From assembly GCF_032050975.1 (NCBI RefSeq), contig NZ_CP116967.1:1-64000 (forward strand): DNA of 64,000 nt, read 5' to 3'. The stretch is from Candidatus Nitrospira allomarina (lineage in GTDB: Bacteria > Nitrospirota > Nitrospiria > Nitrospirales > UBA8639). The notes beneath the pieces were generated by a model. It did no database searches and was not told the DNA's origin. It worked only from the letters and a program-made list of their open reading frames with translations. Positions 10,085 to 19,555 of this stretch are shown piece after piece. The first letter of the stretch is position 1. Each line of letters starts with the position of its first letter. Both the position numbers and the translations under genes were made by a program.

Positions 10085-10408
10085 TCATGATTCATTCGAC
10101 GTACGGATGCTCGCGATATGATCGCGTTGCAACCGAATTTTTGTATTATCCGCGACTTGTAGGGTAGCCGTTTCCTTATCCAAATTGGTCACGGTTCCCC
10201 AAATTCCCGAAGACGTAATGACCTTATCGCCTTTTTTTAGGCTATCCAACAATTCCCGTTGTTTTTTTTGCCGACGTTGTTGCGGCAAAATTAGCAAAAA
10301 ATAAAACACCACAAAAATCAGAAGAAAAGGAATGAGCGATAATAAGCCGGCGGAGGAATCCGGACCGGCTCCCCCGGCTTGAGCCCAAGCATAGGAATCT
10401 AGGTTCAT
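10085..10408 (-). CDS. yajC: preprotein translocase subunit YajC
   Basis: This 107-residue single-helix membrane protein has the helix LIPFLLIFVVFYFLLILPQQ followed by a basic stretch and a small cytoplasmic domain containing GDKVITSSGIWGTV, the usual YajC signature. It associates with SecDF in the inner membrane. It sits between tgt and secD, its standard place. Confidence 0.97.
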   Translation of the reverse strand: MNLDSYAWAQAGGAGPDSSAGLLSLIPFLLIFVVFYFLLILPQQRRQKKQRELLDSLKKGDKVITSSGIWGTVTNLDKETATLQVADNTKIRLQRDHIASIRTSNES

Positions 10409-10449
10409 AAGTACCTCAATTAAAATGTGTCTGTGGCCAACCCATTCGA

Positions 10450-11625
10450 TCAGGTCGATATTTCCTGAATGAGCGTTTCACTCGTGTCACAATCGCGTCG
10501 GCGGTAAAAATCTTTCCGGTAGTCGTCAAACTGATTCGCGCTAATGGCTTGTCGTAGCCCCTTCATGAGCGAGCCATAGTACCAAAGATTATGGATCGTA
10601 TTCAGACGTACGCCTAACATTTCATGCGATAAAAACAAGTGCCGCAAATAGGCTCTGGAAAACCGTTGGCAGACCGGACACCCACATTCGGCATCAATGG
10701 GATTGGAATCACGGGCATAGCGAGCCTGTTTAATCAACACCTTCCCTGTCGAGGTAAACAGCCAACCGGTGCGCCCATGCCTGGTCGGAATAACGCAATC
10801 AAATAAATCCAACCCCCGAGCCACCCCTTCCACAATATCTTCAGGAAGCCCAACTCCCATTAAGTAGCGGGGACGACCGGGTGGAAGCTGGTCAATCACC
10901 GTCTCGATCATCGCCAACATTGCGGGCTTTTCTTCTCCCAAGGATAATCCACCCAAGGCATAGCCATCCATATTCAAATTGACCAACTCCTGAGTCGACT
11001 CTTGTCTCAATTGGACAAAGACTCCGCCCTGAACAATCCCAAACAACCACTGATGCTCTTTTCTCGGTACCGCAGCGCATCGCTGAGCCCACCTGGTCGT
11101 TCGCTGCACAGCCTCACGTGCTTGCTGTTCGGTACAAGGAAAAGTCGGACAATGGTCAAGAACCATCATAATATCGGAGCCAAGTGCAACCTGGATGGTC
11201 ATACTTTTTTCCGGTGAGAGTAAATGCCACGCACCGTCGATATGAGAACGAAAGCCAACCCCCTCCTCGGTCACCTCACAAAGATCGGCCAGACTCACCA
11301 TCTGGTAGCCACCACTATCGGTCAAAATCGCTCCGGGCCATTGCATGAAAGCATGAAGCCCTCCCAGAGATTCGATGAGTTCATGCCCAGGTCGCAAAAA
11401 TAGATGATAGGCATTTGCCAAAACCATATGAAACCCGCATTCGCGGACTTCATCCGGGTCCAGTCCTTTGACCGTCCCCTGTGAGCCAACCGGCATAAAG
11501 GCAGGAGTATCGATCTCACCATGGGAGGTTAAAAGTCGTCCAACCCTCGCGCGACCAGAAGGCAACGTATGCTGAATATGAAAACGATTGGGACCTGATT
11601 GTGAAGTGGATGGTTCTTTAGACAT
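10450..11625 (-). CDS. tgt: queuine tRNA-ribosyltransferase
   Basis: Tgt exchanges guanine-34 of GUN-anticodon tRNAs for the queuine precursor preQ1. The 391-residue protein shows the substrate-binding DSGGYQ motif, the DCVIPTRHGR segment with the catalytic Asp, and the C-terminal zinc site CGCPVC followed downstream by His. It is slightly longer than the common 370-380 residues because of a short N-terminal extension. It lies between argS and yajC, and the tgt-yajC-secD-secF order supports the assignment. Confidence 0.97.
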   Translation of the reverse strand: MSKEPSTSQSGPNRFHIQHTLPSGRARVGRLLTSHGEIDTPAFMPVGSQGTVKGLDPDEVRECGFHMVLANAYHLFLRPGHELIESLGGLHAFMQWPGAILTDSGGYQMVSLADLCEVTEEGVGFRSHIDGAWHLLSPEKSMTIQVALGSDIMMVLDHCPTFPCTEQQAREAVQRTTRWAQRCAAVPRKEHQWLFGIVQGGVFVQLRQESTQELVNLNMDGYALGGLSLGEEKPAMLAMIETVIDQLPPGRPRYLMGVGLPEDIVEGVARGLDLFDCVIPTRHGRTGWLFTSTGKVLIKQARYARDSNPIDAECGCPVCQRFSRAYLRHLFLSHEMLGVRLNTIHNLWYYGSLMKGLRQAISANQFDDYRKDFYRRRDCDTSETLIQEIST

Positions 11626-11656
11626 TATCTCTGCGTATGCTTAACCTCCATACACG

Positions 11657-13438
11657 TTACATTTTCTCCGGCGCGGAAATTCCCAGGATGGCCAGCCCAT
11701 TACCAATGACCGTCTGGACTTGCCGAAGCAGGGCTAAGCGAGCAGCGGTCAAGTCCGGCGAAATACTTTCATAGATGCGCTCCTGACCCAACGTTGTAGT
11801 ATGCTCACTTGCCCCCAGTTTACTGCTGTCTCCCGTATCCCCGGTGTTCCTCTCAGAATCCAATGAGGGAAGGACCCGATTTTTGTTGTAGTAGGCATGC
11901 AATTGGGCCGCAAGCTCTTGGAGATAAAACGTGACCCGATGGGGCTCCAACGCCATTGCACTGTTTTCAACCACAAAAGGATACTGTGCCAACGTTTTAA
12001 TCAGCCCTAACTCTTCATCCTGGATCAACAAGGCCTGATCGACATCCTGGACAGTCGGAAGGGGTACTTGGCGTTCCTGCGCCACTCGAAAGAGACTGGC
12101 CAATCGCGCATGCGCATACTGAACATAAAAGACGGGATTGTCGGAAGACTGTTGTTTGGCTAATTCCAGATCAAAATCCAAATGCGTATCGGCCCTTCTC
12201 ATCAGGAAAAAGAATTTGGCGGCATCTGGACCCACCTCATCAATCACCTCACGCAGGGTCACAAATTCACCGGCACGTTTTGACATCTCAATTTTTTGAC
12301 CACCACGTCGCAGACTCACCATTTGTACCAGGACGATTCGCAAGGCCTCCTTGGCAAAGCCAAACGCCTGAACCGTCGCTCCCATCCTTGGAATATATCC
12401 ATGATGGTCCGCACCCCAAATATTTATTAACGTATCAAAGCCACGGTCTAATTTTTGTCGATGGTAGGCCATATCGGCCGCTAAGTAGGTATAGCTCCCA
12501 TCCTGTTTTTGAGCCACACGATCCTTTTCATCCCCAAACTGAGATGAACGAAACCACCAGGCACCATCCTCTTCTATGAGCAGATTCTTTTGCCGGAGTT
12601 CGTCCAACGACTGTTGGATAAGACCCGCCGTATGTAAGGATGTCTCGCTAAACCAGGAGTCAAATTCAACACCAAATGTACCCAAATCTTCTTTAATTCG
12701 ATCCAGAAGCGTCTGACTGGCCAATTGAGCACAGAGCGTTTCGGCCTCATCCGATGAGCCATCCAGTAAGGTTTGCCCATGGGTCTTCGCCACAGATTCA
12801 GCCACAATTTTTATATAGTCTCCATGATAGCCATCCTCGGGAAAGGATGACGGTTTTCCCCAATGCTCTCGATAGCGGGCATAGACGGACCGGCCCAACA
12901 ACTGTAATTGACGACCGGCATCGTTAATATAATATTCACGGGAAACCTTAAATCCGACAGATGCCAATAGCCTAGCCATGGCCTGCCCCAATGCCGCTCC
13001 TCGTCCATGTCCGACATGCAAGGGCCCAGTCGGATTCGCACTCACGAACTCCAGGAGAATACGTTTCTCTTTCCCGATGTTGCTGGTGCCATACAACGGT
13101 CCCTTGTCCTGAATCATCCGTAAAACTTGAATCCACCTGAGGGGATGGAGAGTCAAATTTAAAAATCCTGGAGGGGCAACGGTAACGCGGACGAATACAT
13201 CTGAAAACTGGGAGCGAAGACCTGTCGCCAACAGTTCGGCTACTTTCAAAGGCGATTGTCGAACTTGTGAGGCCAATGTCATCGCGACACTAGAAGAAAA
13301 ATCCCCCCATTCCGGTCGCTTAGGAGGTTCCACGACAATGGTTGGAATCGTGTCCAGACTTAATTCCCCGGAATCCCTGACCTTGTCCAGGATAACCGCG
13401 ATGGCCTCAATGACTTGGTTTTGGAGAAATTTCTCCAC
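11657..13438 (-). CDS. argS: arginyl-tRNA synthetase
   Basis: This class I aminoacyl-tRNA synthetase charges tRNA-Arg. The 593-residue sequence has the N-terminal arginyl-tRNA synthetase domain, the HIGH-type motif in NPTGPLHVGHGRGA, a KMSK-like EMSKRAG and a C-terminal anticodon-binding DALR domain. The length is normal. It is followed 31 bases later by tgt, so it probably heads or shares the tgt-sec operon. Confidence 0.98.
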   Translation of the reverse strand: MEKFLQNQVIEAIAVILDKVRDSGELSLDTIPTIVVEPPKRPEWGDFSSSVAMTLASQVRQSPLKVAELLATGLRSQFSDVFVRVTVAPPGFLNLTLHPLRWIQVLRMIQDKGPLYGTSNIGKEKRILLEFVSANPTGPLHVGHGRGAALGQAMARLLASVGFKVSREYYINDAGRQLQLLGRSVYARYREHWGKPSSFPEDGYHGDYIKIVAESVAKTHGQTLLDGSSDEAETLCAQLASQTLLDRIKEDLGTFGVEFDSWFSETSLHTAGLIQQSLDELRQKNLLIEEDGAWWFRSSQFGDEKDRVAQKQDGSYTYLAADMAYHRQKLDRGFDTLINIWGADHHGYIPRMGATVQAFGFAKEALRIVLVQMVSLRRGGQKIEMSKRAGEFVTLREVIDEVGPDAAKFFFLMRRADTHLDFDLELAKQQSSDNPVFYVQYAHARLASLFRVAQERQVPLPTVQDVDQALLIQDEELGLIKTLAQYPFVVENSAMALEPHRVTFYLQELAAQLHAYYNKNRVLPSLDSERNTGDTGDSSKLGASEHTTTLGQERIYESISPDLTAARLALLRQVQTVIGNGLAILGISAPEKM

Positions 13439-13506
13439 GGTGAGATATCCTATCTACGCAGAATATATGGGTTTTTTAATAGCCGCGGCGAATGTAACAC
13501 AGCATT

Positions 13507-14586
13507 CTAGCCAAGGCAAGGCACCGTAAACGTTTCATCAACACACTCGAGGCGTGGGCAGGCCACGGACGCTTTTATACCACTTAACACGTCTTCAACA
13601 TTTGCGAGAACTTCCCTTTGGGAAAAAGAAAGACACGGCATATCCGTACAACACGCAATGGCCGCCTTCCCTAGGCAATGACAGAATTTTCGTATTACGG
13701 CTACATGAGTTCCCCGCGGCGCCCATTTTTCCGGATCAGTGGGGCCGAACAATAATACCGAAGGCACGCCAAAACTTGCAGCTAAATGCGACAAACCGGA
13801 ATCGTGCCCAATAAACAATTTGGCATGTTGTAAATATTGCCCTATCTGAAGCAGATCCATTCCTGCCAAAATGCCATATTCAAGGTGAGTCAGTAGGCCT
13901 TGCACATTTCGAAGGGAATCATTATCTGCAGGTCCACCTACAAGACAAATATTCCATTTCGGATTTGCCAGCATCAGGCCTTTGACAATGCTCGCCCATA
14001 ATGCCGGAGAGGCACATTTGTATCGACTGCCACTTCCAGCATGGAGAAGGATAAGTGGCTCCTTGATAGGTTTAGAAAGTCTCCGCGAGTGTGATTGAGG
14101 CAAAACAAGAGGACCTGTAACACTCCTGTTTATTTCTTTGTCACGGAGGACCTGTGTCGTCTGAACCCACGGTTGGAGTATTTCCACATACCGATCAACC
14201 ATATGATGGTTAACCAATGTTCTGTCATGAGGTGACCGAAGAATACAATTTTGAATTCCCGCAGCCTTCAACCAACTTCGCCAAATACCCTCTGTGTCCT
14301 CCAACCAACCTATGGCTCTATCGCAACGGCGCATAATCATCAGGAAATTTTTCTGAGGGGGATCATTAGTCCCTCGATATGTCAAAAACTTTAGCCTATC
14401 AAAAGAATAGGACTGATGAACTTCCTGCGCATCCACAAGTACATCACCTAATTCCTTATGGCCAAACCAAATCAGTCGGTGGCTGGGAAAGGTAGCCTGT
14501 AAAACCCGAATAGCGGGCAGGGCCAACAAGCCATCCCCTAATGCGCCAGGGTGGACAATCAATAAATTGTGAGGTGGAAGGGACAT
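13507..14586 (-). CDS. glycosyltransferase family 9 (ADP-heptose:LPS heptosyltransferase-like)
   Basis: This 359-residue GT-B protein begins with the GT9 pattern VHPGALGDGLLALPAI and has the C-terminal family motif GHDSGLSHLAASFGVPSVLL followed by LFGPTDP. GT9 enzymes transfer heptose from ADP-heptose to the lipopolysaccharide core at the cytoplasmic face of the inner membrane, which fits a Gram-negative host. The exact acceptor cannot be read from sequence. The start is four bases beyond the mobA stop, which indicates coupling. Confidence 0.9.
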   Translation of the reverse strand: MSLPPHNLLIVHPGALGDGLLALPAIRVLQATFPSHRLIWFGHKELGDVLVDAQEVHQSYSFDRLKFLTYRGTNDPPQKNFLMIMRRCDRAIGWLEDTEGIWRSWLKAAGIQNCILRSPHDRTLVNHHMVDRYVEILQPWVQTTQVLRDKEINRSVTGPLVLPQSHSRRLSKPIKEPLILLHAGSGSRYKCASPALWASIVKGLMLANPKWNICLVGGPADNDSLRNVQGLLTHLEYGILAGMDLLQIGQYLQHAKLFIGHDSGLSHLAASFGVPSVLLFGPTDPEKWAPRGTHVAVIRKFCHCLGKAAIACCTDMPCLSFSQREVLANVEDVLSGIKASVACPRLECVDETFTVPCLG

Positions 14587-14590
14587 ACCA

Positions 14591-15211
14591 TTACTTCAAA
14601 TGAGCATCAGCTTTTCTGGCAAATTCATAATCAGCGGGTGTATTGATATTCAAAAAAGAATACCCATGTGGATCGATGTCCTCGAATAACGGTTCCTCAA
14701 CAATTTGAATGGAAAGGGATGGGTCCTGAATCAGACTTTGAATTCGAAGATTCCCTTTCTGAATCATTTTCTCCATTATGAAGGAGCATCGTTTGGAATA
14801 TCGTGCATGAAGAGGCTGATATCCTGTCGAAAGTTTGGGCATTACCACATCAGTTTCAGGAAGAGCACAAAGCCTTGAAATAACGAAAGGATTTAAAAAT
14901 GGCATATCGCAAGCCACCACAAAAACGGAGGAATAAGATGCTTCCTTAATCCCGGTGTATATTCCACCTAATGAGCCTTTTTGGGGAATGGCGTCAGTCA
15001 CTAATCGAACAGGGAGATGCCCGCAAGGGTAATCTTCTATTGCGGTCACCAGTATTATCTCATCAAATAATTCCCCTATAGTGAGACAAACTTTGTCAAG
15101 AAAGGTAGTTCCTCCCCATTCGAGGGTTCGTTTATCTTTTCCCATCCTCCGGCTTTTCCCGCCAGCCAGGACCACTGCGGAAATGTTTGTAATTTTTTGT
15201 ATATTGGTCAT
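14591..15211 (-). CDS. mobA: molybdenum cofactor guanylyltransferase
   Basis: MobA adds GMP to molybdopterin to make the bis-MGD cofactor of DMSO-reductase-family enzymes. The 206-residue protein carries the nucleotidyltransferase signature LAGGKSRRMGKDK near the N-terminus and VVACDMPF in the middle. A bis-MGD requirement would suit a nitrite or nitrate oxidoreductase elsewhere in the genome. The start is odd: the ATG directly follows the T-run of a strong terminator and has no Shine-Dalgarno sequence. The gene therefore depends either on read-through or on a promoter not recognised here. Confidence 0.9.
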   Translation of the reverse strand: MTNIQKITNISAVVLAGGKSRRMGKDKRTLEWGGTTFLDKVCLTIGELFDEIILVTAIEDYPCGHLPVRLVTDAIPQKGSLGGIYTGIKEASYSSVFVVACDMPFLNPFVISRLCALPETDVVMPKLSTGYQPLHARYSKRCSFIMEKMIQKGNLRIQSLIQDPSLSIQIVEEPLFEDIDPHGYSFLNINTPADYEFARKADAHLK

Positions 15212-15238
15212 AAAAAAAGGGGGTGGTTGCCCACCCCC
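15212..15238 (-). terminator. rho-independent terminator of the cytochrome/bd-like oxidase operon
   Basis: On the minus strand GGGGGTGG pairs with CCACCCCC around a GCAA loop (stem 15219-15226 with 15231-15238), followed by seven T. It lies 37 bases after the stop of the cytochrome c/EB_dh gene and immediately in front of the mobA start codon. Confidence 0.93.
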
Positions 15239-15275
15239 TTCATTTTTTCGGAGAATTCCGAAGTTTACAACATTG

Positions 15276-17147
15276 TTAGACTTTACCTTTACGCCTATTG
15301 GCCCGCCGGGTCAAAATCCACCCTTCCACAAGGACCAACCCAATAGCGGCCAGCGTTGGGTAAATATATGTTTCCTTTTCAATCGGTGGCTCTAACACCA
15401 GATAATAGAAAGCGGAAACTGCCATCTTACGTCCTACGTCCCCATTGTGACCATCCCACACGAAGAAATTAATAGGAATATATTTTCCCAATTCAATGTA
15501 GGCATCCTCTTCGTAGTCACCTTTAAGTGGTCTGGTGACGATAACAGTCCATCTTCCATCCTTCCACTCGGCTTTCACCGTTTTTAATTGTTCGGTGAAA
15601 TCGTCACGATCATCGAAATCTACATCCCACCCTGTACCTTGATAGGCTTTCAATTCCCCGTCAGCCGTCCATTTGGTGATGTCCACGGGAAATCCCTCAT
15701 CGCCCCAGAAATATCTTGGTTTCCGAGGTGCAGGCAATTCCTGCCATTTTATCGGCAATTGGAAGGCAAGCCCATCATTAAAAACCTGATAGGCAGTTTG
15801 TTTGGCAGCGATAGATTCAGGATGTTCAGGATCATCAGCAAACTTCGAGCCTCCGGGAGGCTGCTCCTCTATTCCATAATCACCAAGATTTACCTCATAG
15901 GGCTCCCAGTCTACCTCATCTTGCTGGACACTTTTTGTCCTGTCATCCCAACGGAACATAAACGAAATATGGGTTTCGTTGTAGAGCGATTGAACCCACA
16001 CATCGTCAATTCTGGTTACGAAGTTTCGTGGCTTATGGGTGATCTGGCCCCCCATTGCCACGATCCTACGATCAACCAGGTCCCACCGTTCGTCGTGCTC
16101 GTCAACGGGTAACTCCCCCTCAACGAATTTCGAAGGAACAACGAAATCGACTTTGGGCTTATCCGTTAAAGGATCGATTGACCGGGGTTTGGCTGCTACT
16201 AACTCGGCAGCGATTTCATCCGTCACATTCCCGCCGGCAATATCTACGTCCTTATCCCTTTCACAAAGATGGTTTACATAGTTTGCAATGTGCCATCTAT
16301 CCTCGACGGTAGTATTATCGGCAAACGAAGGCATAGGCGTTCCGCTTACCCCCGTAGAAAATGTCCTGAAAATGTTCTTGACATTATAGGCATCCTGCCG
16401 GCTACCTCTAAAATTCCAACATTTATGCCAGTCGGCAGGTTGAATGGAAAAACCCCAGTCATCCTTGAGGTTGAATGCATTCCCGTCTCCGCGGCCCTCC
16501 AACCCATGGCATTCAATACACTTCATTTCTTTCACAAGTTCGGATCCACGCTTCACCGATTCTGCCGTAGGAGGAACTGGTTCAATTTTATCCAATTGCA
16601 ACACATGAAATTCTTCAAATTCGGTATCTTGCCAACTACGATCTTTAACCAATTCGGTCGTGACAAAGGCCAAGACATCCCTGCGTTGGTCCTCAGTCAA
16701 AATACCTTCCCAGGAAGGCATAGCCGATCCCGGCAATCCATGTGTCACAGTTTGAAATAAATCCACGTCAATGAGAGGTAATTCACCGCTGGCCGTATGA
16801 CGGATTTTAAAAGTACCTGCATTAAAATTACGTGGCCTGGGCCAAAGTCGATCTGCTCCCGGACCGTCTCCCGCCCCGTTAACGCCATGGCACCAAACAC
16901 ATTTGGTGAAATACACTCGCTTCCCTGCTTCAACTTGTTCGGCAGATGGTGGAGCAGGACGGCTCCCCTCGGCAAATCCTTCCGCCATTTCCGCATGGGA
17001 CGTGTTAGCAAAGCCGAGCCCCCCAAAAAGGAGACCGCAACTCAGAAGCCATGCTCCTAGGCCACGTCTACCATATCCGGCTGTATTGGTTTCGTTCATG
17101 ACCATCCTCTTTTCAAAGTGTCCAGTATCGATTTGAATTTCATTCAT
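15276..17147 (-). CDS. dihaem cytochrome c fused to ethylbenzene-dehydrogenase-like haem domain, membrane-anchored
   Basis: I take the ATG at 17147, which has AGGAGG eight bases upstream and follows the stop of the preceding gene by 13 bases; this gives 623 residues. A start at 17231 would overlap the upstream gene. After a hydrophobic export segment come two cytochrome c domains (CVWCH about 83-87, CIECH about 210-214). A long beta-rich region at about 350-590 resembles the EB_dh haem-b domain found in gamma subunits of DMSO-reductase-family enzymes, such as ethylbenzene dehydrogenase and NxrC-type proteins. A C-terminal helix anchors it, so it should face the periplasm. As last gene of the oxidase operon it is a candidate electron-entry subunit; the EB_dh call is by general resemblance. 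Confidence 0.85.
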   Translation of the reverse strand: MNEIQIDTGHFEKRMVMNETNTAGYGRRGLGAWLLSCGLLFGGLGFANTSHAEMAEGFAEGSRPAPPSAEQVEAGKRVYFTKCVWCHGVNGAGDGPGADRLWPRPRNFNAGTFKIRHTASGELPLIDVDLFQTVTHGLPGSAMPSWEGILTEDQRRDVLAFVTTELVKDRSWQDTEFEEFHVLQLDKIEPVPPTAESVKRGSELVKEMKCIECHGLEGRGDGNAFNLKDDWGFSIQPADWHKCWNFRGSRQDAYNVKNIFRTFSTGVSGTPMPSFADNTTVEDRWHIANYVNHLCERDKDVDIAGGNVTDEIAAELVAAKPRSIDPLTDKPKVDFVVPSKFVEGELPVDEHDERWDLVDRRIVAMGGQITHKPRNFVTRIDDVWVQSLYNETHISFMFRWDDRTKSVQQDEVDWEPYEVNLGDYGIEEQPPGGSKFADDPEHPESIAAKQTAYQVFNDGLAFQLPIKWQELPAPRKPRYFWGDEGFPVDITKWTADGELKAYQGTGWDVDFDDRDDFTEQLKTVKAEWKDGRWTVIVTRPLKGDYEEDAYIELGKYIPINFFVWDGHNGDVGRKMAVSAFYYLVLEPPIEKETYIYPTLAAIGLVLVEGWILTRRANRRKGKV

Positions 17148-17160
17148 GTCCGCGTCCTCC

Positions 17161-18129
17161 TTATTCCCAAGTACGCGGGTAATACCCGGTGTGCCAGTAT
17201 TCAAACATGATGACTTTCCAAATTTCATCAACCGTTAAATGCTGTTCCCACGGGGGCATGACGGATGCCCATGGGAATCCTTCACCAGGAAGCCCAATTC
17301 CACCTTTAGCCACCCGCCAGAAAACAAAGGTTTCTTGAAGCTGAGCAATGGTCCCGGCATCTGTAAAATTGGCAGGAATTGGATTAAAGGCAAACGCCCA
17401 GAGGCCGCGACCGTTCAAATTATCCCCATGACAGAAATGGCAATTTTGGAAAAAAATCTCTCCCCCTTCCCGAACATGTTTAATATACCCCTTAGCATTG
17501 GGATCCCAGGGGTTATCTTCCGGATTTTTTACATCCTTCATTAAACGTCCCATATCCTGACTTACGATATGAGCATTGCTGTATGCCTGATCGTATTTCC
17601 CCTCTGGATTAATTCGATAGGGATTCGAGGCAGTTTGCAATACATACGTTTTTCCATGCACTTTTGTTGTCGCCGGTGGGGCTGGATGCACGGTTCTCAA
17701 CTCAATGGGTTCATCAAAGCTGGGAAGGAAAGAATTGTAGGCAAACCCCCAAAGCCCGATTGGTAGCAAAATCAATAAGGCTGTTCGAATGAACTTAGTC
17801 ATTCCAGTTTTGGCGTCCAAAACATTTATGATAGGACGCTTAAACTCCTCCCACTCCTGCTGTGAACCCGACACCCACATAAAAATACCGCAAGCTGAAA
17901 CCGTCCCATAAATGGCCCTCACACTAAAGGGAATGGGCGGATAGATTCGATACTTGAGATAGAACAAATTCACAAAACACCAGACAAAGATACCTGCCCA
18001 AAACTTGGGCAAACCTATGCCTGCTCTTTTAAGAGAATAGTTAATAATAGAAAATACAAGGATGCAGACCGCCAACTCTGAAATCATCTGCATCGGCATG
18101 TAGCCTTCAACTAGTTTAAGCCACGTCAT
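17161..18129 (-). CDS. membrane-bound monohaem cytochrome c
   Basis: This 322-residue protein has four predicted helices in the first 130 residues, then a periplasmic domain with one haem-binding CHFCH (230-234) and a downstream methionine-rich MPPWEQH region suited to an axial Met. The second gene of the same type lies immediately upstream, and the oxidase core gene is upstream of that. It probably passes electrons between the soluble or fused cytochromes and the bd-like core. I know no gene symbol. Confidence 0.85.
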   Translation of the reverse strand: MTWLKLVEGYMPMQMISELAVCILVFSIINYSLKRAGIGLPKFWAGIFVWCFVNLFYLKYRIYPPIPFSVRAIYGTVSACGIFMWVSGSQQEWEEFKRPIINVLDAKTGMTKFIRTALLILLPIGLWGFAYNSFLPSFDEPIELRTVHPAPPATTKVHGKTYVLQTASNPYRINPEGKYDQAYSNAHIVSQDMGRLMKDVKNPEDNPWDPNAKGYIKHVREGGEIFFQNCHFCHGDNLNGRGLWAFAFNPIPANFTDAGTIAQLQETFVFWRVAKGGIGLPGEGFPWASVMPPWEQHLTVDEIWKVIMFEYWHTGYYPRTWE

Positions 18130-18174
18130 TCTTCCTTACTCCTTATAAAGGGTTGTCCCCTAAATTAATATTCC

Positions 18175-19488
18175 TTATTCTTTTGGAGGTAAAGGTTGGC
18201 CTTCTTTTAATTGTGCCAAATAATCAACCATTTTACTGAGAGCCCCGCCTGTCAATCTTACGCCAAAATCTTTTGGCATTTGATTGTCCGGAAAATCTTT
18301 CACAACATAGGCACTTGGGTTTAATATCGATTCAGTAATGTACTCCTTGGGTGATTTGGCTTTACCCTGATAACCTGGATCTTTGAGACGATTTGGGGCA
18401 TTCGACCCCTCCATGAGGAGAGGACCGACTTTTCCCGTGGCACCTTCAATTCCTGGGATGGTATGGCAGGCCGGACAACCGGCTTTCATAAACAGCTTGT
18501 CGTATGGCTCGCTTCCGTCCGCCAAAAGGTTTCCACCACCTCCTCCAGCTTCTTCTTCTCCACCTGCCGCGGGGCGGTCTGCTTCCGGAATAAATTTTTC
18601 ATATGATGCGACGATTTCATCATAAGCTGGAGGTTCTTTCCCTTCCCGGGTGTATATCCAGGTATCCACCGCGGCCAATTCTCCCAAAGTCAATGATATC
18701 GGTGGCTTGTGAATCTTGGGCATGGGGCTTACCGTGTCATTCGACCCCTTCACACCAAAACCAGTCACCACAAAACAGCTTGGACATGCATGGGACTCGG
18801 CGATATATTCTTGAGCATTCGTTGCCGTTCCTGACCCTGGAAAAGCTTCCTTTTGTTCAGTGGTACGTGCCTCAGGATTATTCATGTGATAATTCGGTTC
18901 TTTTAATCTCTCAGGGGCCGTATCGGGAATTCCATAGAGATTCGGGGCACGCTCACTCAAAAAGCCTTTTTGAAATCCATGGCACAATGGGCATTGGCCT
19001 TTGCCGATGGCCCCTTGCGTTTTACTTTGGCCAATTCCACCGAAAATAATTTTTTCCCCTTCATCACCCAGTTGCTGTGCTGACATACTTTGGAAGTCCA
19101 GCTTGACAACAGGAGGAGGAAATCCACCCTCGACTTGAGGCAGCCAATTTCCATATCCAGAGAGAGCGGCTGCCACAAAGAACATGAAGCCTCCAATTTT
19201 CATCAGTGCACTGATGTTGGGAAAGTAAAGCCCCATAACGAAAGTCATGATGGTAATCATGACCAGAGAAACCGGCAATAAACCGCTGTTCCCTTCAAAA
19301 TTATCTACGTAATTTGAAATGGCGATAAACGCCAAAAATGCACAGAAAATTCCAACTATCGTCTGGAAACTCGCCCGTTTCTTTTTTACAGGATCAGATA
19401 TTGTTGCCTGGAAATATAGCAACAACCCAACCAGCATCAGCAATACTGGCCAACCCATTTCTATGGCCCGTCCCAATAACTCAACCAC
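18175..19488 (-). CDS. membrane-bound dihaem cytochrome c with duplicated cytochrome domain
   Basis: The start is a GTG with GGAGG eight bases upstream. The 437-residue protein has four N-terminal helices (to about 112) and two similar periplasmic cytochrome c domains with CPLCH (166-170) and CPACH (338-342). The two halves share an LKEPNY/LKDPGY and YI.ES pattern, which suggests internal duplication, and they are joined by a Gly/Glu-rich linker near 305-322. A CPSC at 235-238 is followed by Phe, not His, and aligns with a non-haem loop in the other half, so it is not a third haem. It follows the bd-like oxidase gene in the operon. Confidence 0.88.
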   Translation of the reverse strand: MVELLGRAIEMGWPVLLMLVGLLLYFQATISDPVKKKRASFQTIVGIFCAFLAFIAISNYVDNFEGNSGLLPVSLVMITIMTFVMGLYFPNISALMKIGGFMFFVAAALSGYGNWLPQVEGGFPPPVVKLDFQSMSAQQLGDEGEKIIFGGIGQSKTQGAIGKGQCPLCHGFQKGFLSERAPNLYGIPDTAPERLKEPNYHMNNPEARTTEQKEAFPGSGTATNAQEYIAESHACPSCFVVTGFGVKGSNDTVSPMPKIHKPPISLTLGELAAVDTWIYTREGKEPPAYDEIVASYEKFIPEADRPAAGGEEEAGGGGGNLLADGSEPYDKLFMKAGCPACHTIPGIEGATGKVGPLLMEGSNAPNRLKDPGYQGKAKSPKEYITESILNPSAYVVKDFPDNQMPKDFGVRLTGGALSKMVDYLAQLKEGQPLPPKE

Positions 19489-19555
19489 AGTGCAATCCTC
19501 CAGCTTGGGGGCTGCCTATTGCAGCCCCACGATTGTTTGTAATTGTATTTTTCGT

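Noticed and set aside
15588-16112. A 174-codon antisense frame within the cytochrome c/EB_dh gene
   Set aside because: No domain, ribosome site or promoter; opposite a confident gene.
18780-18791. Possible third haem site CPSC in the dihaem cytochrome c
   Set aside because: The next residue is Phe, not His, and the segment aligns with a non-haem loop in the second half.
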